Both the position numbers and the translations under genes were made by a program. A stretch of 64,000 nucleotides of DNA from Thermoanaerobaculia bacterium (GTDB lineage: Bacteria; Acidobacteriota; Thermoanaerobaculia; Thermoanaerobaculales; Sulfomarinibacteraceae). Below, piece after piece: positions 26,002 through 34,802 of this stretch. The notes under the pieces were generated by a model. It saw nothing but the letters and a program-made list of their open reading frames with translations, ran no database searches and was not told where the DNA came from. Location of the stretch: the NCBI GenBank assembly GCA_027061805.1, contig JAMOWA010000068.1, positions 62,001-126,000 of the forward strand. Direction: 5' to 3'. How positions within the stretch are numbered: the stretch's first letter is position 1; every line of letters begins with the position of its first letter.

Positions 26002-27066
26002 TCAAACCGTTCCGGTGCTCCCGGCACCGGGGCACGGCACACCGATCTGGGGCCCCGGCTCGTCCACTCCCGGGAGCATCGCATCGAGTCTGTCGAGTGT
26101 TCTCGCCATCTCCTGGTCTTCCACCCGCCGGCGAACGCCCCGCATCACCCAGCCCGTCACGGTCACCGGGTGCTTGCCAAGAACCTGCGCCATGTCCTTG
26201 ACCCGGATCCCCCACCTCTCAACACCCAGCATGGCCACGAGCTCCCGTGCCCTCGAGAGGCGCTCGCCGCGCCCACGACCCTGCAGCTCCTCCACCCCCA
26301 CCCCGATCGCTCCGGCAACCCGCGCCACGAACTCTTCCGCCCCGATCACCGGCCGTTCCCTCTGGGCCCGCGCGGCCGCTTCTTTCCGCCTGGATCTCCC
26401 GGAATCCTCCGGATCCTCCAGGTCCCCGCGGGAAGGCCGCCCCAGGCGCCACCATGGCAGCCGCCCGGGATCCTCTCCGGTCCACGCCTCCTCTCGCGCC
26501 CCGCGCAGCATCCTCGTGTATGCCCCCCGCGCCGCCCTCCGGCTCTCTCCGAAGAGTCGCAGCACCTCGTCCACGTCCACGATCGGCTTCTTCCTCAGTC
26601 CGAGCACGTCCCGGTGCCCGCTCCACCGGTACCGCGCCGGATCGTCCACGAGCCCGGCTACCACCGGGTTGAGGTGGATGTACGCCACCAGCCGGTCCAG
26701 GTATCGCTGATCCCGGACAAGCTTCGCCCGGTACCGCCCCTGCCACAACGGCCCGTACACCCGGGCCGACCTGTTCACCGAGCGCGCGGTCCGCCACTGC
26801 AGCGTCTTGATCGTCCTACCCAGCGGCACCACCCCCGTCCCCACCGCCAGATGGTAGTGGTTCGGCAACAGCGCCCACGCAAACACCGTCACCCCGTCCC
26901 GCTCCACCACCTCCCGCAACAACTGCACGAACTCCGCAGCCCTCCCGTCCTCCTCGAAGACCCTCTCCCCCCGTGCCAGCCGGTTGTACACGTGAAACAC
27001 CGCCCCATCGAAATGAATCCTCTGCGCCCGCGGCATCGCCATCGCCGCCTGCCAGCACCTTAACAT
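26002..27066 (-). mobile_element. REP-associated tyrosine transposase (RAYT)
   Basis: A 354-codon frame encoding a Y1 transposase of the IS200-like RAYT group. Present are FHVYNR near the N-terminus, the HUH metal motif in LLPNHYHLAV (about 67-76), the block YGPLWQGRYRAKLV, and the tyrosine region YIHLNPVVAGLVDDPARYRWSGH (about 128-150). A long basic linker leads to a C-terminal helix-turn-helix like that of DnaA (about 300-335). The true start may be the Met at residue 9 or 11. Such enzymes are thought to spread REP sequences, relevant to the repeats in this window. Confidence 0.9.
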
Positions 27067-27172
27067 TACTTTCTTATACCTAGCGCTTTACGAGTACGAG
27101 CCCCTTTAACTTGGTGACGCCAACGCTGTGCTGTGTTCCTGAGCGCCATCTATGGGGTAGCATCTTTCCTTT

Positions 27173-28672
27173 CTATTCATTGTCCAACAGGCCTTGGATA
27201 CCTCTAAGCCATATTTCAATCTTCTTTGGCACAGTCATGTCAGGGTTCTTAATGTCAAACTCACTCCACAAAAATCCCTGAAGGTCTGCGGGTAATTTAG
27301 AGTTCTTGTCCTTCAACAAAAGGACATCTTGACCGCGTGATTTGAAAAACCCAAACTCAAGAGCTACATTTGGATTTGAAAATAAGCGTACCTCGTCCTT
27401 CTTTAATCTATCCACAACAGGTTCTGATACGTACACCGCTATACCATACTTTGCTGACAGCATGTTAATAATCAAATTGTCCCACAACCTATCGGAGTAT
27501 ATCCTATCGGCGTCATCTACTCGTATGGCTCTGTAGCCCCAACGTTGGCACTCTGCTTTGATTACCTCCGTCAGTTTCCGATATTCAATGTCTGTTTCAA
27601 ACGGCATCATCAGAAATACTGTCTTGTCAAAAGCCTGCTTATCCCAGATTTTCTCTAAAGTGGTATTGTAAACAGAAAAGGCCTCATGAATAGAACCATA
27701 GCGTTCCAAGAAGGCGCGCAATCTAGCGCTTGTTTGAAGTGCTTTATATCGTGTATTCCTATAATCACTATGGACAAGTCGATTTACAGAATACGCAATA
27801 TCTACTTCACCAGCCGCTTCGCACCGTTGAATACCTACTATAGCCGCCCTAGCAATGGATTCTAAAAATAGAGACTCTGAAAAATGCGGACGCACGCTCA
27901 TTATGGACTGCGGTATACCCTCAGGCGTTTTAGACAGTTCGAAAAGCCCCACAAGAACGTCATCTATTGTATCTCTATATCCTCCGACGACCGAATCAAT
28001 CATCATAAGATCTTCCAAAAGAAACAAACGATCTACAAGAAGCAGTGATGCGTTTGTATTAGATGATTCTATTTCATTCTCTATTAGACCTGCAATCTCT
28101 TGTAATAGCTTTGTATGTTCTGGAACATACTTTGCGAGCAGAAGGCCAAGAAATCCAAGTTGTGACAAAGACGTACATCCAACGCTCCTACGTTTAATCA
28201 GATAGTCGAATGCGAGATCGATTTCCGATTCAAACACCTTCCTCGAATACTGACAAAGGATTTTCACCGACCAAAGAGTGCTGAAATAGTCGCCTCCATG
28301 TAAATACGCTGTGAATACGGGTATAGATCCATCCTTCAATTGATGTTCAGCGATTCCGGAACGAAGCATGTCCTCTTGGGTTGACGCGTGTGGGCGAATT
28401 CGAGTGAGAGAATCCAATGCAAATGGATGGTTCGAATACCCATTGTCCGGATCTAACAACCATAGCATAGCCGACGATATACCATCAGCAAATACAGCCG
28501 GATCAAGTCTAGCTAATAGTTCTACTAGGTGGTGCGTCGCCGGCACGTCAACACTGACTGCACCATCAACATTACTGGTTCGGATAATACCATCAGGACC
28601 GGCCTCAAGCATCATAGACAACGCGAGCTGCTCAGCATGAGTGCGCAAGTTATGGAGTTCAGTATCCTTCAT
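27173..28672 (-). CDS. AT-rich TIR-like domain protein, probable defence gene
   Basis: A 499-residue protein in a segment far more AT-rich than its surroundings, so recently acquired. Residues about 350-480 form a TIR/nucleoside-deoxyribosyltransferase-like domain (VFLMMPF, DRLWDNLIINML, NPNVALEFGF, then LPADLQGF); E439 is the candidate catalytic glutamate. The N-terminal 340 residues are helical. One part (HQLKDGSIPVFTAYLHGGDY) recalls alpha/alpha-toroid repeats, but I cannot assign a family. It stands alone, near restriction-modification genes. It may cleave NAD+ on phage infection; this is inference. Confidence 0.7.
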   Translation of the reverse strand: MKDTELHNLRTHAEQLALSMMLEAGPDGIIRTSNVDGAVSVDVPATHHLVELLARLDPAVFADGISSAMLWLLDPDNGYSNHPFALDSLTRIRPHASTQEDMLRSGIAEHQLKDGSIPVFTAYLHGGDYFSTLWSVKILCQYSRKVFESEIDLAFDYLIKRRSVGCTSLSQLGFLGLLLAKYVPEHTKLLQEIAGLIENEIESSNTNASLLLVDRLFLLEDLMMIDSVVGGYRDTIDDVLVGLFELSKTPEGIPQSIMSVRPHFSESLFLESIARAAIVGIQRCEAAGEVDIAYSVNRLVHSDYRNTRYKALQTSARLRAFLERYGSIHEAFSVYNTTLEKIWDKQAFDKTVFLMMPFETDIEYRKLTEVIKAECQRWGYRAIRVDDADRIYSDRLWDNLIINMLSAKYGIAVYVSEPVVDRLKKDEVRLFSNPNVALEFGFFKSRGQDVLLLKDKNSKLPADLQGFLWSEFDIKNPDMTVPKKIEIWLRGIQGLLDNE

Positions 28673-28731
28673 TTACCCTAGTTCCTTTCTCCTATAAACA
28701 ATATCCTGATCGCAACTATACTAGTAAGTTC

Positions 28732-29103
28732 TCAGCTAACGTCAACCCGGCGTTCCCTATTAATGTCAAGCCACCGATTGGAGTTGTTGAGCCCTGTACT
28801 GGGGGGGCTGAGGTAGTCCAGCGCTTGGTGCGTTCGGCCCTGGTTGTACCACTCGATCCACTTGCGGATGACTTGGCCGGCCTCCTCGAAGGTCTCGAAG
28901 CGGTGTTGCCACACGCACTCCTCCTTTAAGCTCCGGAAGAACCGTTCGGCGAGACCGTTCTGCTCTGGCGTGTACGGGGTGATGTACTCCTGCTCTAAGG
29001 GGCGGGCTCCTGCAACTGAGGTTTCGTCCCTCAGGATGCTGAGCACCAGAGCAGATCGCCGCTTGGCCGTCCAACGCTTCTCGTCATCTGGTAGATCCGT
29101 CAT
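28732..29103 (-). pseudogene. Internally deleted IS3-family transposase remnant
   Basis: A 123-codon frame that begins like orfA (TAKRRSALVLSILRDETSVA) and, after a short junction near residue 30-35, continues as the end of orfB (ITPYTPEQNGLAERFFRSLKEE, then WIEWYNQGRTHQALDYLSP). All of the HTH and most of the DDE core are missing. It cannot be active alone but could be moved in trans if its ends remain; I could not fix the terminal inverted repeats. Confidence 0.75.
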
Positions 29104-29399
29104 ATCTCGTTCCCTCCGGCTGGGCCGGCAGGGCCTGAGGACTTGTGGAAAGCTGGCCTCCAACTACCCTGCCTCCACCTTCCCACAGTCTTCGCAAGCC
29201 CGACAACGAGGCGTCTCTCCTCACCAGTCCACATGTATTATTGGTGGCCCAGCCCCAGAGGGGAGCAGGATACCCTTGCAGCTCGCAACCACGTTGAGGC
29301 GAAAGACATAGTGGTGGCATCAGACGACCTTCCAGGCCTCTCTGGCGGCGGCCATGGTTTCCTACAAACCAGGGTTGGTACACTGGCTCTGGGGAGAGG

Positions 29400-29918
29400 A
29401 TGAAGAATCTGGGCTCTGGGACGTCGAACTTGCCAAAGGTTACCACGAAGGCACCATCCTTCAAGGGTCGACGACCATCGTCGAGCCGGGCGAGCCTAGC
29501 AGCCAAAGGTAGCAGTAAGAAACGTGATACATCGTGCGAAGTCCTGCTGAGGCGGGCTCTTTGGCGGCGAGGGTTACGTTATCGGATCAACGTCGAGGAT
29601 CTGCCGGGGAAACCGGACATCGTCTTCCGCAGAGCGAAGGTGGTCGTGTTTGTCGATGGCGATTTCTGGCATGGCAAGGACTGGGAGGTGCGAGAGTCAC
29701 GGCTCCGGTCGGGATCCAACGCTGATTATTGGGTTGCGAAGATCAGCCGGAACAGAGAACGGGACGTCCGCAACACGGCGCTTCTCGAAGCGGAAGGATG
29801 GACCGTCCACCGGTTCTGGGAGACTGAGATCAAGGCGGATGTTGAGCTGGTAGCCGATAAGGTGGCTGCCAGCGTGACTCGGGGAAGGACCGGGAGGCAC
29901 GGCCCGGAGGTTTATTGA
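29400..29918 (+). CDS. vsr: Very-short-patch repair endonuclease
   Basis: A 172-residue Vsr-type endonuclease, which nicks at T:G mismatches made when 5-methylcytosine deaminates. Visible motifs are EVLLRRALWRRGLRYR, KPDIVF, VFVDGDFWHGKDW and NRERDVRNTALLEAEGWTVHRFWE, in Vsr order. About 45 extra residues precede the usual start, so translation may begin later. It lies 62 bases before a C5-methyltransferase, as expected for its role. Confidence 0.92.
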   Translation: MKNLGSGTSNLPKVTTKAPSFKGRRPSSSRASLAAKGSSKKRDTSCEVLLRRALWRRGLRYRINVEDLPGKPDIVFRRAKVVVFVDGDFWHGKDWEVRESRLRSGSNADYWVAKISRNRERDVRNTALLEAEGWTVHRFWETEIKADVELVADKVAASVTRGRTGRHGPEVY

Positions 29919-29953
29919 CAATATTGGCGGCAGGTGTAAAAATGGTGTAAAAT
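29915..29953 (+). promoter_or_regulatory. Methyltransferase promoter with direct repeats
   Basis: TTGACA at 29915-29920, then TAAAAA at 29937-29942 (16-base spacer). Two direct repeats GGTGTAAAA start at 29933 and 29944, 11 bases apart. The second contains another possible -10 (TAAAAT, 29948-29953). The layout could bind a regulator or the methyltransferase itself. Confidence 0.45.
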
Positions 29954-29980
29954 GAAAAAGGAAAGGGAACAAGACGTACG

Positions 29981-31270
29981 ATGTTGAACGTCATCAGCCT
30001 CTACACCGGCGCGGGCGGACTTGACCTAGGTTTTGAGGCGGCCGGATTTGAAGTGGCCGTCGCCGTCGAGATGGATTCGGAAGCGGTGGCGACGCTCCGC
30101 CAGAACCGTGACTGGCCGGTGATTGAACGTGACATCCATCAGGTGACCTCGCGCGAGATCCTAGAGACGGCTGGGCTTCGTGAGGGCGATGCCGATGTGC
30201 TGATAGGAGGTCCCCCTTGCCAACCCTTCTCCAAGGCAGGGTACTGGGCCAACGGGGATACGCTCCGCTTGGACGATCCCCGTGCCGGGACCATGGCCGC
30301 TTACCTTCGAGTCCTCCGCGATACTTTGCCTCGAACTTTCTTTCTGGAGAACGTTCCGGGGCTCACGTACCGCGGCAAGAGCGAGGGGATCGAGCTGATC
30401 CTGCGTACAATCGAGAAAATCAACGCCGAACGAGGTGTCTCCTACAACCTGCGCTACCGTCAGGTCAACGCAGCGTCGTTTGGGGTGCCCCAACTTCGTG
30501 AGCGGGTTATTGTCGTTGGCTCGAGAGAGGGTGTGTCATTCGAGTTTCCGCTCCCCACGCACGGTCCCGTCGAAGCTTCGGCAGACTTGGCCGCCGTCGA
30601 GCCCTTCATGACCGCGTGGGATGCTATCGGCGACCTTGAGGACGATGACGGCCCGGAGCTTCGGGTTCGTGGCAAGTGGGCCGACCTTCTCCCCACGATT
30701 CCCGAAGGGGAGAACTACCTTTGGCATACAGACCGTGGCGGTGGGTTGCCACTTTTTGGCTGGAGGCGCCGGTACTGGAGTTTCCTACTAAAGCTGGCCA
30801 AGGCGCGCCCGTCCTGGACTATCCAAGCTCAGCCTGGCCCTGCGGTCGGGCCGTTCCACTGGAAAAGCCGCCGCCTGTCCGCTCGTGAGCTGTGCCGCCT
30901 TCAAACCTTCCCAGACGATTATAGAATCGTTGGCAAGCTCTCTTCGGTTCAACGTCAGCTCGGCAATGCTGTCCCCGCGGCTCTCGCTGAGGTGATCGCC
31001 CGCAAGATCCGCGCCGATCTTCTTGGAGATCCTGTGGATCTCAGACCCACATTGATTCCAGCCCGGCGTGGCATCGCTCCGGCCCCCGAGCCGATCCTTC
31101 CCGTTCCCGACAAGTACCTTCACCTCGTAGGAGATCACGAACCTCACCCCGGTACGGGTAAGGGGTACGCTGCCAGGAAACGTCACGTGGTTCGTTTGGA
31201 CGCTTCCGACGAAGTCAGCGAGGGCCTCCCTTTCGTTTCTCCCGCCACTTCGAAAGCTTCTCAGGCTTGA
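29981..31270 (+). CDS. DNA (cytosine-5-)-methyltransferase
   Basis: A 429-residue C5-methyltransferase. Motif I is SLYTGAGGLDLGF at 6-18, motif IV GGPPCQPFS with catalytic C80, motif VI ENVPG at 123-127, motif VIII QLRERV, and motifs IX-X RELCRLQTFPDDY and QLGNAVPAALAEVIA. The C-terminal 70 residues are a Pro-rich extension. The target site cannot be read from sequence. Its 3' end overlaps the restriction gene tail to tail by 56 bases. Confidence 0.95.
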   Translation: MLNVISLYTGAGGLDLGFEAAGFEVAVAVEMDSEAVATLRQNRDWPVIERDIHQVTSREILETAGLREGDADVLIGGPPCQPFSKAGYWANGDTLRLDDPRAGTMAAYLRVLRDTLPRTFFLENVPGLTYRGKSEGIELILRTIEKINAERGVSYNLRYRQVNAASFGVPQLRERVIVVGSREGVSFEFPLPTHGPVEASADLAAVEPFMTAWDAIGDLEDDDGPELRVRGKWADLLPTIPEGENYLWHTDRGGGLPLFGWRRRYWSFLLKLAKARPSWTIQAQPGPAVGPFHWKSRRLSARELCRLQTFPDDYRIVGKLSSVQRQLGNAVPAALAEVIARKIRADLLGDPVDLRPTLIPARRGIAPAPEPILPVPDKYLHLVGDHEPHPGTGKGYAARKRHVVRLDASDEVSEGLPFVSPATSKASQA

Positions 31271-31964
31271 CCGCCTGAGCCCTCCAATACGTGTTGAACT
31301 CCTCTTCTGAGGAGAAAGCCCCAGCTTCTCTCCGTAGCGCATCGATCTCTGACACCGCCGCGATATAGCAGCGTGTACCACTTGAGCGTTTTCTCGTCGC
31401 CACACGCCACTTCTCTACAACGATCAGCTCAACGTTCTTCGCAGTAGTTTCCACATAATCGTACAGAGCGATGAGGGCAAGGTGAGCCGCATAGCTTGAA
31501 TATGGCATCTCGATGTTAGCGACTTTGTCGTCGGGGTAGTGGAAGTACTCTGCATCGAAGGTTCCAATCGTGATCGAGTACGATGTCTTGTCACCCTTGG
31601 CGTTACGGCGAGCACATTTGATATCTACGGCGAACCGATTTGGAGAGATCAGGGGCCCGTTGAACGTGAAGTCAGGATAGGTTCGGTCACTTGAAGCCGG
31701 GATGCAAACAAGTTCATCCACCTGCAACAGCCGGCGCCTAAGGTAATGCTTGATGGAGATTTCCAACACCTTACCCACAACGGCCGCTTCACGAGGCAAC
31801 GGCTCAATACTGCCGTCGTTGAGGAGCAAACCCTTGACGTCGAACTCATATCCCACAACAAGGCCCCGCAGCAACTCTTTGAAACTCTCCACGGGCTGCT
31901 TTGGGTCATAGAACAATCCACCACGCTTCACAATGGACCTCCCAGGGGTCCCATCATAGACCAC
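31215..31964 (-). CDS. EcoRV-family type II restriction endonuclease
   Basis: A 249-residue enzyme close in length to EcoRV (245). The active site TYPDF...AVDIK gives D98, D114 and K116; the 16-residue spacing between the acids equals that of EcoRV D74, D90, K92. Also shared are GYEFDVKG at the start, PYSSYAAHLALIALYDYV in the middle, and EKW...SSEEEFNTYWR at the end. The recognition-loop region (RKRSSGTRCY) differs, so the target may not be GATATC. The GTG start at 31964 is the only good one. It pairs with the convergent C5-methyltransferase. Confidence 0.85.
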   Translation of the reverse strand: MVYDGTPGRSIVKRGGLFYDPKQPVESFKELLRGLVVGYEFDVKGLLLNDGSIEPLPREAAVVGKVLEISIKHYLRRRLLQVDELVCIPASSDRTYPDFTFNGPLISPNRFAVDIKCARRNAKGDKTSYSITIGTFDAEYFHYPDDKVANIEMPYSSYAAHLALIALYDYVETTAKNVELIVVEKWRVATRKRSSGTRCYIAAVSEIDALRREAGAFSSEEEFNTYWRAQAVKPEKLSKWREKRKGGPR

Positions 31965-32336
31965 ACCACACGGCCTTGGCTGGTTCCTCTAACCCGCTAG
32001 CGAAACATCATCGTCCGGGAATGAGCGGTTGCCAGATAACCTCTGTGGGTTGTGAGGGGATCCACCGTTTACCGCAGACCGCATGAAGGACTGCATGTCA
32101 GGTACCACACCCACACAACGTGGTCCAGAAACCACCACTTCCCAATCCGCCCGCAGAAGCTGGACCCGGGGGGCCGGGGAAGGTCGTCGCGAGGCGTTCC
32201 GGCGGGGTCCAGATGTGGCGATGAAGATGAAGGCGTGGCGGGTAGGGCCTGGTACTCGCTACCTTCAGGTCACCTGAACACCCCTGTCGAAGGAAATCGT
32301 GCTCCCTTGGACACCGCCTCCGCTCAACAGAGCCGA
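31965..32336. other. Gap of about 370 bases with no gene
   Basis: No supported reading frame. A stretch at about 32165-32205 (GGGGAAGGTCGTCGCGAGGCG) is similar to part of the left arm of the palindrome that follows and looks like a degenerate copy. Confidence 0.5.
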
Positions 32337-32515
32337 GCCCGGCGGGCGGGGAGGGGTTCGTCGCGAGCGCCGCGAGACGGTGCGGGATCTGGCGTTTGTC
32401 GCCGCCCGAACGAATGAGGCGTAGCAGCGCTACGCCGCAGTGAGAGAGGGCAAGAAAACGCCGGAGACCGTGCCGAATCGCGGGGCGCAGCAGAAGCCAT
32501 CCCCGCCCGCCGGGC
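32337..32515. repeat. Nested 179-base palindromic element
   Basis: Outer arms GCCCGGCGGGCGGGGA at 32337-32352 and its exact complement at 32500-32515. An inner imperfect arm pair lies at 32371-32397 and about 32453-32479 (about 20 of 27 matching). A central perfect hairpin GGCGTAGC-AGC-GCTACGCC is at 32418-32436. It directly follows the last gene of the large minus-strand operon and marks its border with the defence segment. Confidence 0.8.
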
Positions 32516-32519
32516 GCTC

Positions 32520-32972
32520 CTAGTTGCCCTCCAAAATCACATCATCGTACTCCGTCTCGAAGAAGAGCTTGTGCTTGAGCTCCTCCTTGGCGAGGCCCTT
32601 GAAGAGCTCCCGGAGTCCGGGGTCGGAGGTGGCCCGGGCCAGGTCCACGTAGAGGTCGTGGGCGCGCTGCTCGGCCTTCATGGCGAAGAGGAGGGCCTCC
32701 TGGTAGTCCATGTTGGGGTGGGGCTTCACGTCCACCAGGTGGTCGGAGATCTTCAGGTTCTGGACCTCGCCGGCGGCGAAGCCGGAGAGGTCGCCGGCCT
32801 TGACCTGCTCGAGCCTGGCCTTGTGCCCCAGCTCCATCTGGGCCAGCTCGAGGAAGGTCTTCTCCAGGCCGGGGCGCTTCACCTTGCCCGCGATGTCCAT
32901 GTACATGTCGTGGGCTTCCATCTCCTTGCCGATGGCGAAGTCGAGGATCTCTTCGATGGAGTCGAACTGCAT
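32520..32972 (-). CDS. Ferritin-like (rubrerythrin-type) di-iron protein
   Basis: A 150-residue four-helix protein. Two ExxH-type pairs are visible: KEMEAHDMYM with ELAQMELGHKARL, and KAEQRAHDLYVDLA with GLAKEELKHKLFFETEYDD, the pattern of ferritin-like di-iron sites. No rubredoxin domain follows. It may scavenge peroxide or store iron for the many Fe-S subunits of the operon. The ATG has AGAAGGAGG 5 bases upstream and lies 11 bases after the GltD-like gene. Confidence 0.88.
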   Translation of the reverse strand: MQFDSIEEILDFAIGKEMEAHDMYMDIAGKVKRPGLEKTFLELAQMELGHKARLEQVKAGDLSGFAAGEVQNLKISDHLVDVKPHPNMDYQEALLFAMKAEQRAHDLYVDLARATSDPGLRELFKGLAKEELKHKLFFETEYDDVILEGN

Positions 32973-32983
32973 GGTGCCTCCTT

Positions 32984-34795
32984 CTAGCGGACGGTGATGA
33001 CGGGGATCTCCGGCTCCGTCTCCTCCCGCTCGGGAAGGATACCAAGGAATCGCTGGATTCCCTCCACCGCGCGGAGGCCGTCGGCGATGGCCGAGATGGC
33101 GTCGGCGGTGTCGTTGACCAGGTCGCCGCCGGCGAAGATGCCCCGGTGGCCCGTCATGCCGTTGTGGTCCACGGTGATCCAGCCCTTGGCGTCGGCCACC
33201 TTCTCGGCGATGTCGGGCGGCATCCAGCTGTGGTCCGCGCTCTGGCCGATGGCCACGATCACGCGGTCCACCACCATGTGGTGCTCCACGCCCTCGATGA
33301 GCTTGGGCCGGGGCCGGCCGCGGTCGGAGGGCACCATCTCGGCGGGGCCCCACACGAAGTCGAGCCGGCCGTCGTCGGTGCGCTCCACGCGGAGGGGGAT
33401 GGCCTGGGGGATGATCTCCACGCCCTCGGCCTCGGCGTCCTCGATCTCCTCGTCGTCGGCGGGCATGTCCACGATGCGGCGCCGGTAGGCGATGGTCACC
33501 TCGGCCCCCAGGCGGCGGGAGACCCGCGCGGCGTCGATGGCCACGTTGCCGCCGCCCACCACCACGACCCGCTCGCCCACCTCCACCTCCCTGCCGATGT
33601 TCTTGTCGCGGAGGAGGTCCAGGGCGTAGACCACGCCGGGCAGGTCCTCGCCCTCGGCGCCGAGGCGGTAGGGCTTCATGAGGCCGGTGCCGATGAAGAC
33701 GGCGTCGTTCTCCTCGAGCATGCGGCGGAGCTCGTCGCCCTCCACCCTGTGGTTGGTGACGATCTTCACGCCGGCGTCCTCGAGAAGCTTGATCTGCTTC
33801 TCCAGGGAGGGCATGGGGAAGCGGTACTTGGGGATGCCGAAGAAGGTGGCGCCGCCCAGCTGGGGCAGGGCCTCGTGGATGGTCACCTCGAAGCCCCGGA
33901 TGGCCAGGTAGTAGGCCACGGTGATGCCCGAGGGGCCGCCGCCGATGACGGCGATCTTCCGGCCCTCGCCCACCCGCTCCACGTCCACGTCCAGGACGGA
34001 CTTGAGGTCGTCGAAGCGCTCGGTCACGTAGCGCTTGAGCCAGCGGATGGCCAGGGGGTCGCCGTTGACGCCGATGGAGCAGACGCTCTCGCAGCGCCGG
34101 GTGCAGACCTTGCCGCACATCTCGGGCATGGAGTTGTTGTCGTAGATGACGTTGAGGGCGCGCACGTCGTCCCCGTCGCGGATGGCCGCGATGTAGTCGG
34201 GGATGTGCATGTGGGCGGGGCAGGCGGCCACGCAGAGGCCGCACTCCACGCAGCGGGCGGCCTCGCGGCGGGCCTCCTCCTCGGTGTAGCCCACCACCAC
34301 CTCGGCCCAGGTGTGGATGCGCTCCTCGGGGTCCAGGTGGCCCATGGGGACCCGCTCGTGGTCCACGATGTCGAAGCCCTCGTCCTTGCGCCAGCCCAGC
34401 TCGGCGCCGTCCCAGGGCTTCTCGTCCACGCCGGGGGTGTAGCGGAAGGCGTCGCCGTCGTGGTCCACCCAGACGTACTCGTTGGACATGGCCAGGGAGC
34501 CCGAGGGGCAGACGTCCACGCAGAGGGCGCACCAGCAGCAGCGGCCGTAGTCCACCTTCGGCCGCAGGCCCGAGTCCCCCTTGGTGGGCTCGTCCACGGG
34601 CACCATGTCGATGGCCACGTTCTGGCAGATCTCCGCGCAGGTGCCGCAGCCGATGCAGGTCTCCCGGTCGTTGATGTGCCAGCCGCGGTAGCGGGGCGCG
34701 CCGGGGCGGACCCCGGGCTCGTCGGGGACGGTGAAGGGCTTGGAGAACGCCTGCATCCAGGCGGAGAAGGGCGCGAGGGTGTTCTTGAGGCTCAT
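32984..34795 (-). CDS. Fusion of 2[4Fe-4S] ferredoxin and GltD-like flavoprotein
   Basis: A 603-residue protein. Residues 40-100 form a NuoI-like double cluster domain: C47, C50, C53, C57 and C86, C89, C92, C96. From about 175 on it is a glutamate-synthase-small-subunit-type NAD(P)H oxidoreductase with its own cluster cysteines (RCVECGLCVAACP, CGKVCTRRCESVC), an FAD site (VIGGGPSG) and an NADPH site (VVVGGGNVAIDAA). It likely links NAD(P)H to the NuoB/D module, replacing NuoI and the NuoEFG dehydrogenase. No GltB glutamate synthase is near. Confidence 0.9.
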   Translation of the reverse strand: MSLKNTLAPFSAWMQAFSKPFTVPDEPGVRPGAPRYRGWHINDRETCIGCGTCAEICQNVAIDMVPVDEPTKGDSGLRPKVDYGRCCWCALCVDVCPSGSLAMSNEYVWVDHDGDAFRYTPGVDEKPWDGAELGWRKDEGFDIVDHERVPMGHLDPEERIHTWAEVVVGYTEEEARREAARCVECGLCVAACPAHMHIPDYIAAIRDGDDVRALNVIYDNNSMPEMCGKVCTRRCESVCSIGVNGDPLAIRWLKRYVTERFDDLKSVLDVDVERVGEGRKIAVIGGGPSGITVAYYLAIRGFEVTIHEALPQLGGATFFGIPKYRFPMPSLEKQIKLLEDAGVKIVTNHRVEGDELRRMLEENDAVFIGTGLMKPYRLGAEGEDLPGVVYALDLLRDKNIGREVEVGERVVVVGGGNVAIDAARVSRRLGAEVTIAYRRRIVDMPADDEEIEDAEAEGVEIIPQAIPLRVERTDDGRLDFVWGPAEMVPSDRGRPRPKLIEGVEHHMVVDRVIVAIGQSADHSWMPPDIAEKVADAKGWITVDHNGMTGHRGIFAGGDLVNDTADAISAIADGLRAVEGIQRFLGILPEREETEPEIPVITVR

Positions 34796-34802
34796 CTCCC
34801 AC

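Noticed and set aside
29084-29506. A 140-codon minus-strand frame between the IS remnant and Vsr
   Set aside because: No recognisable domain, overlaps the vsr start in antisense, and has repeat-like low-complexity content.
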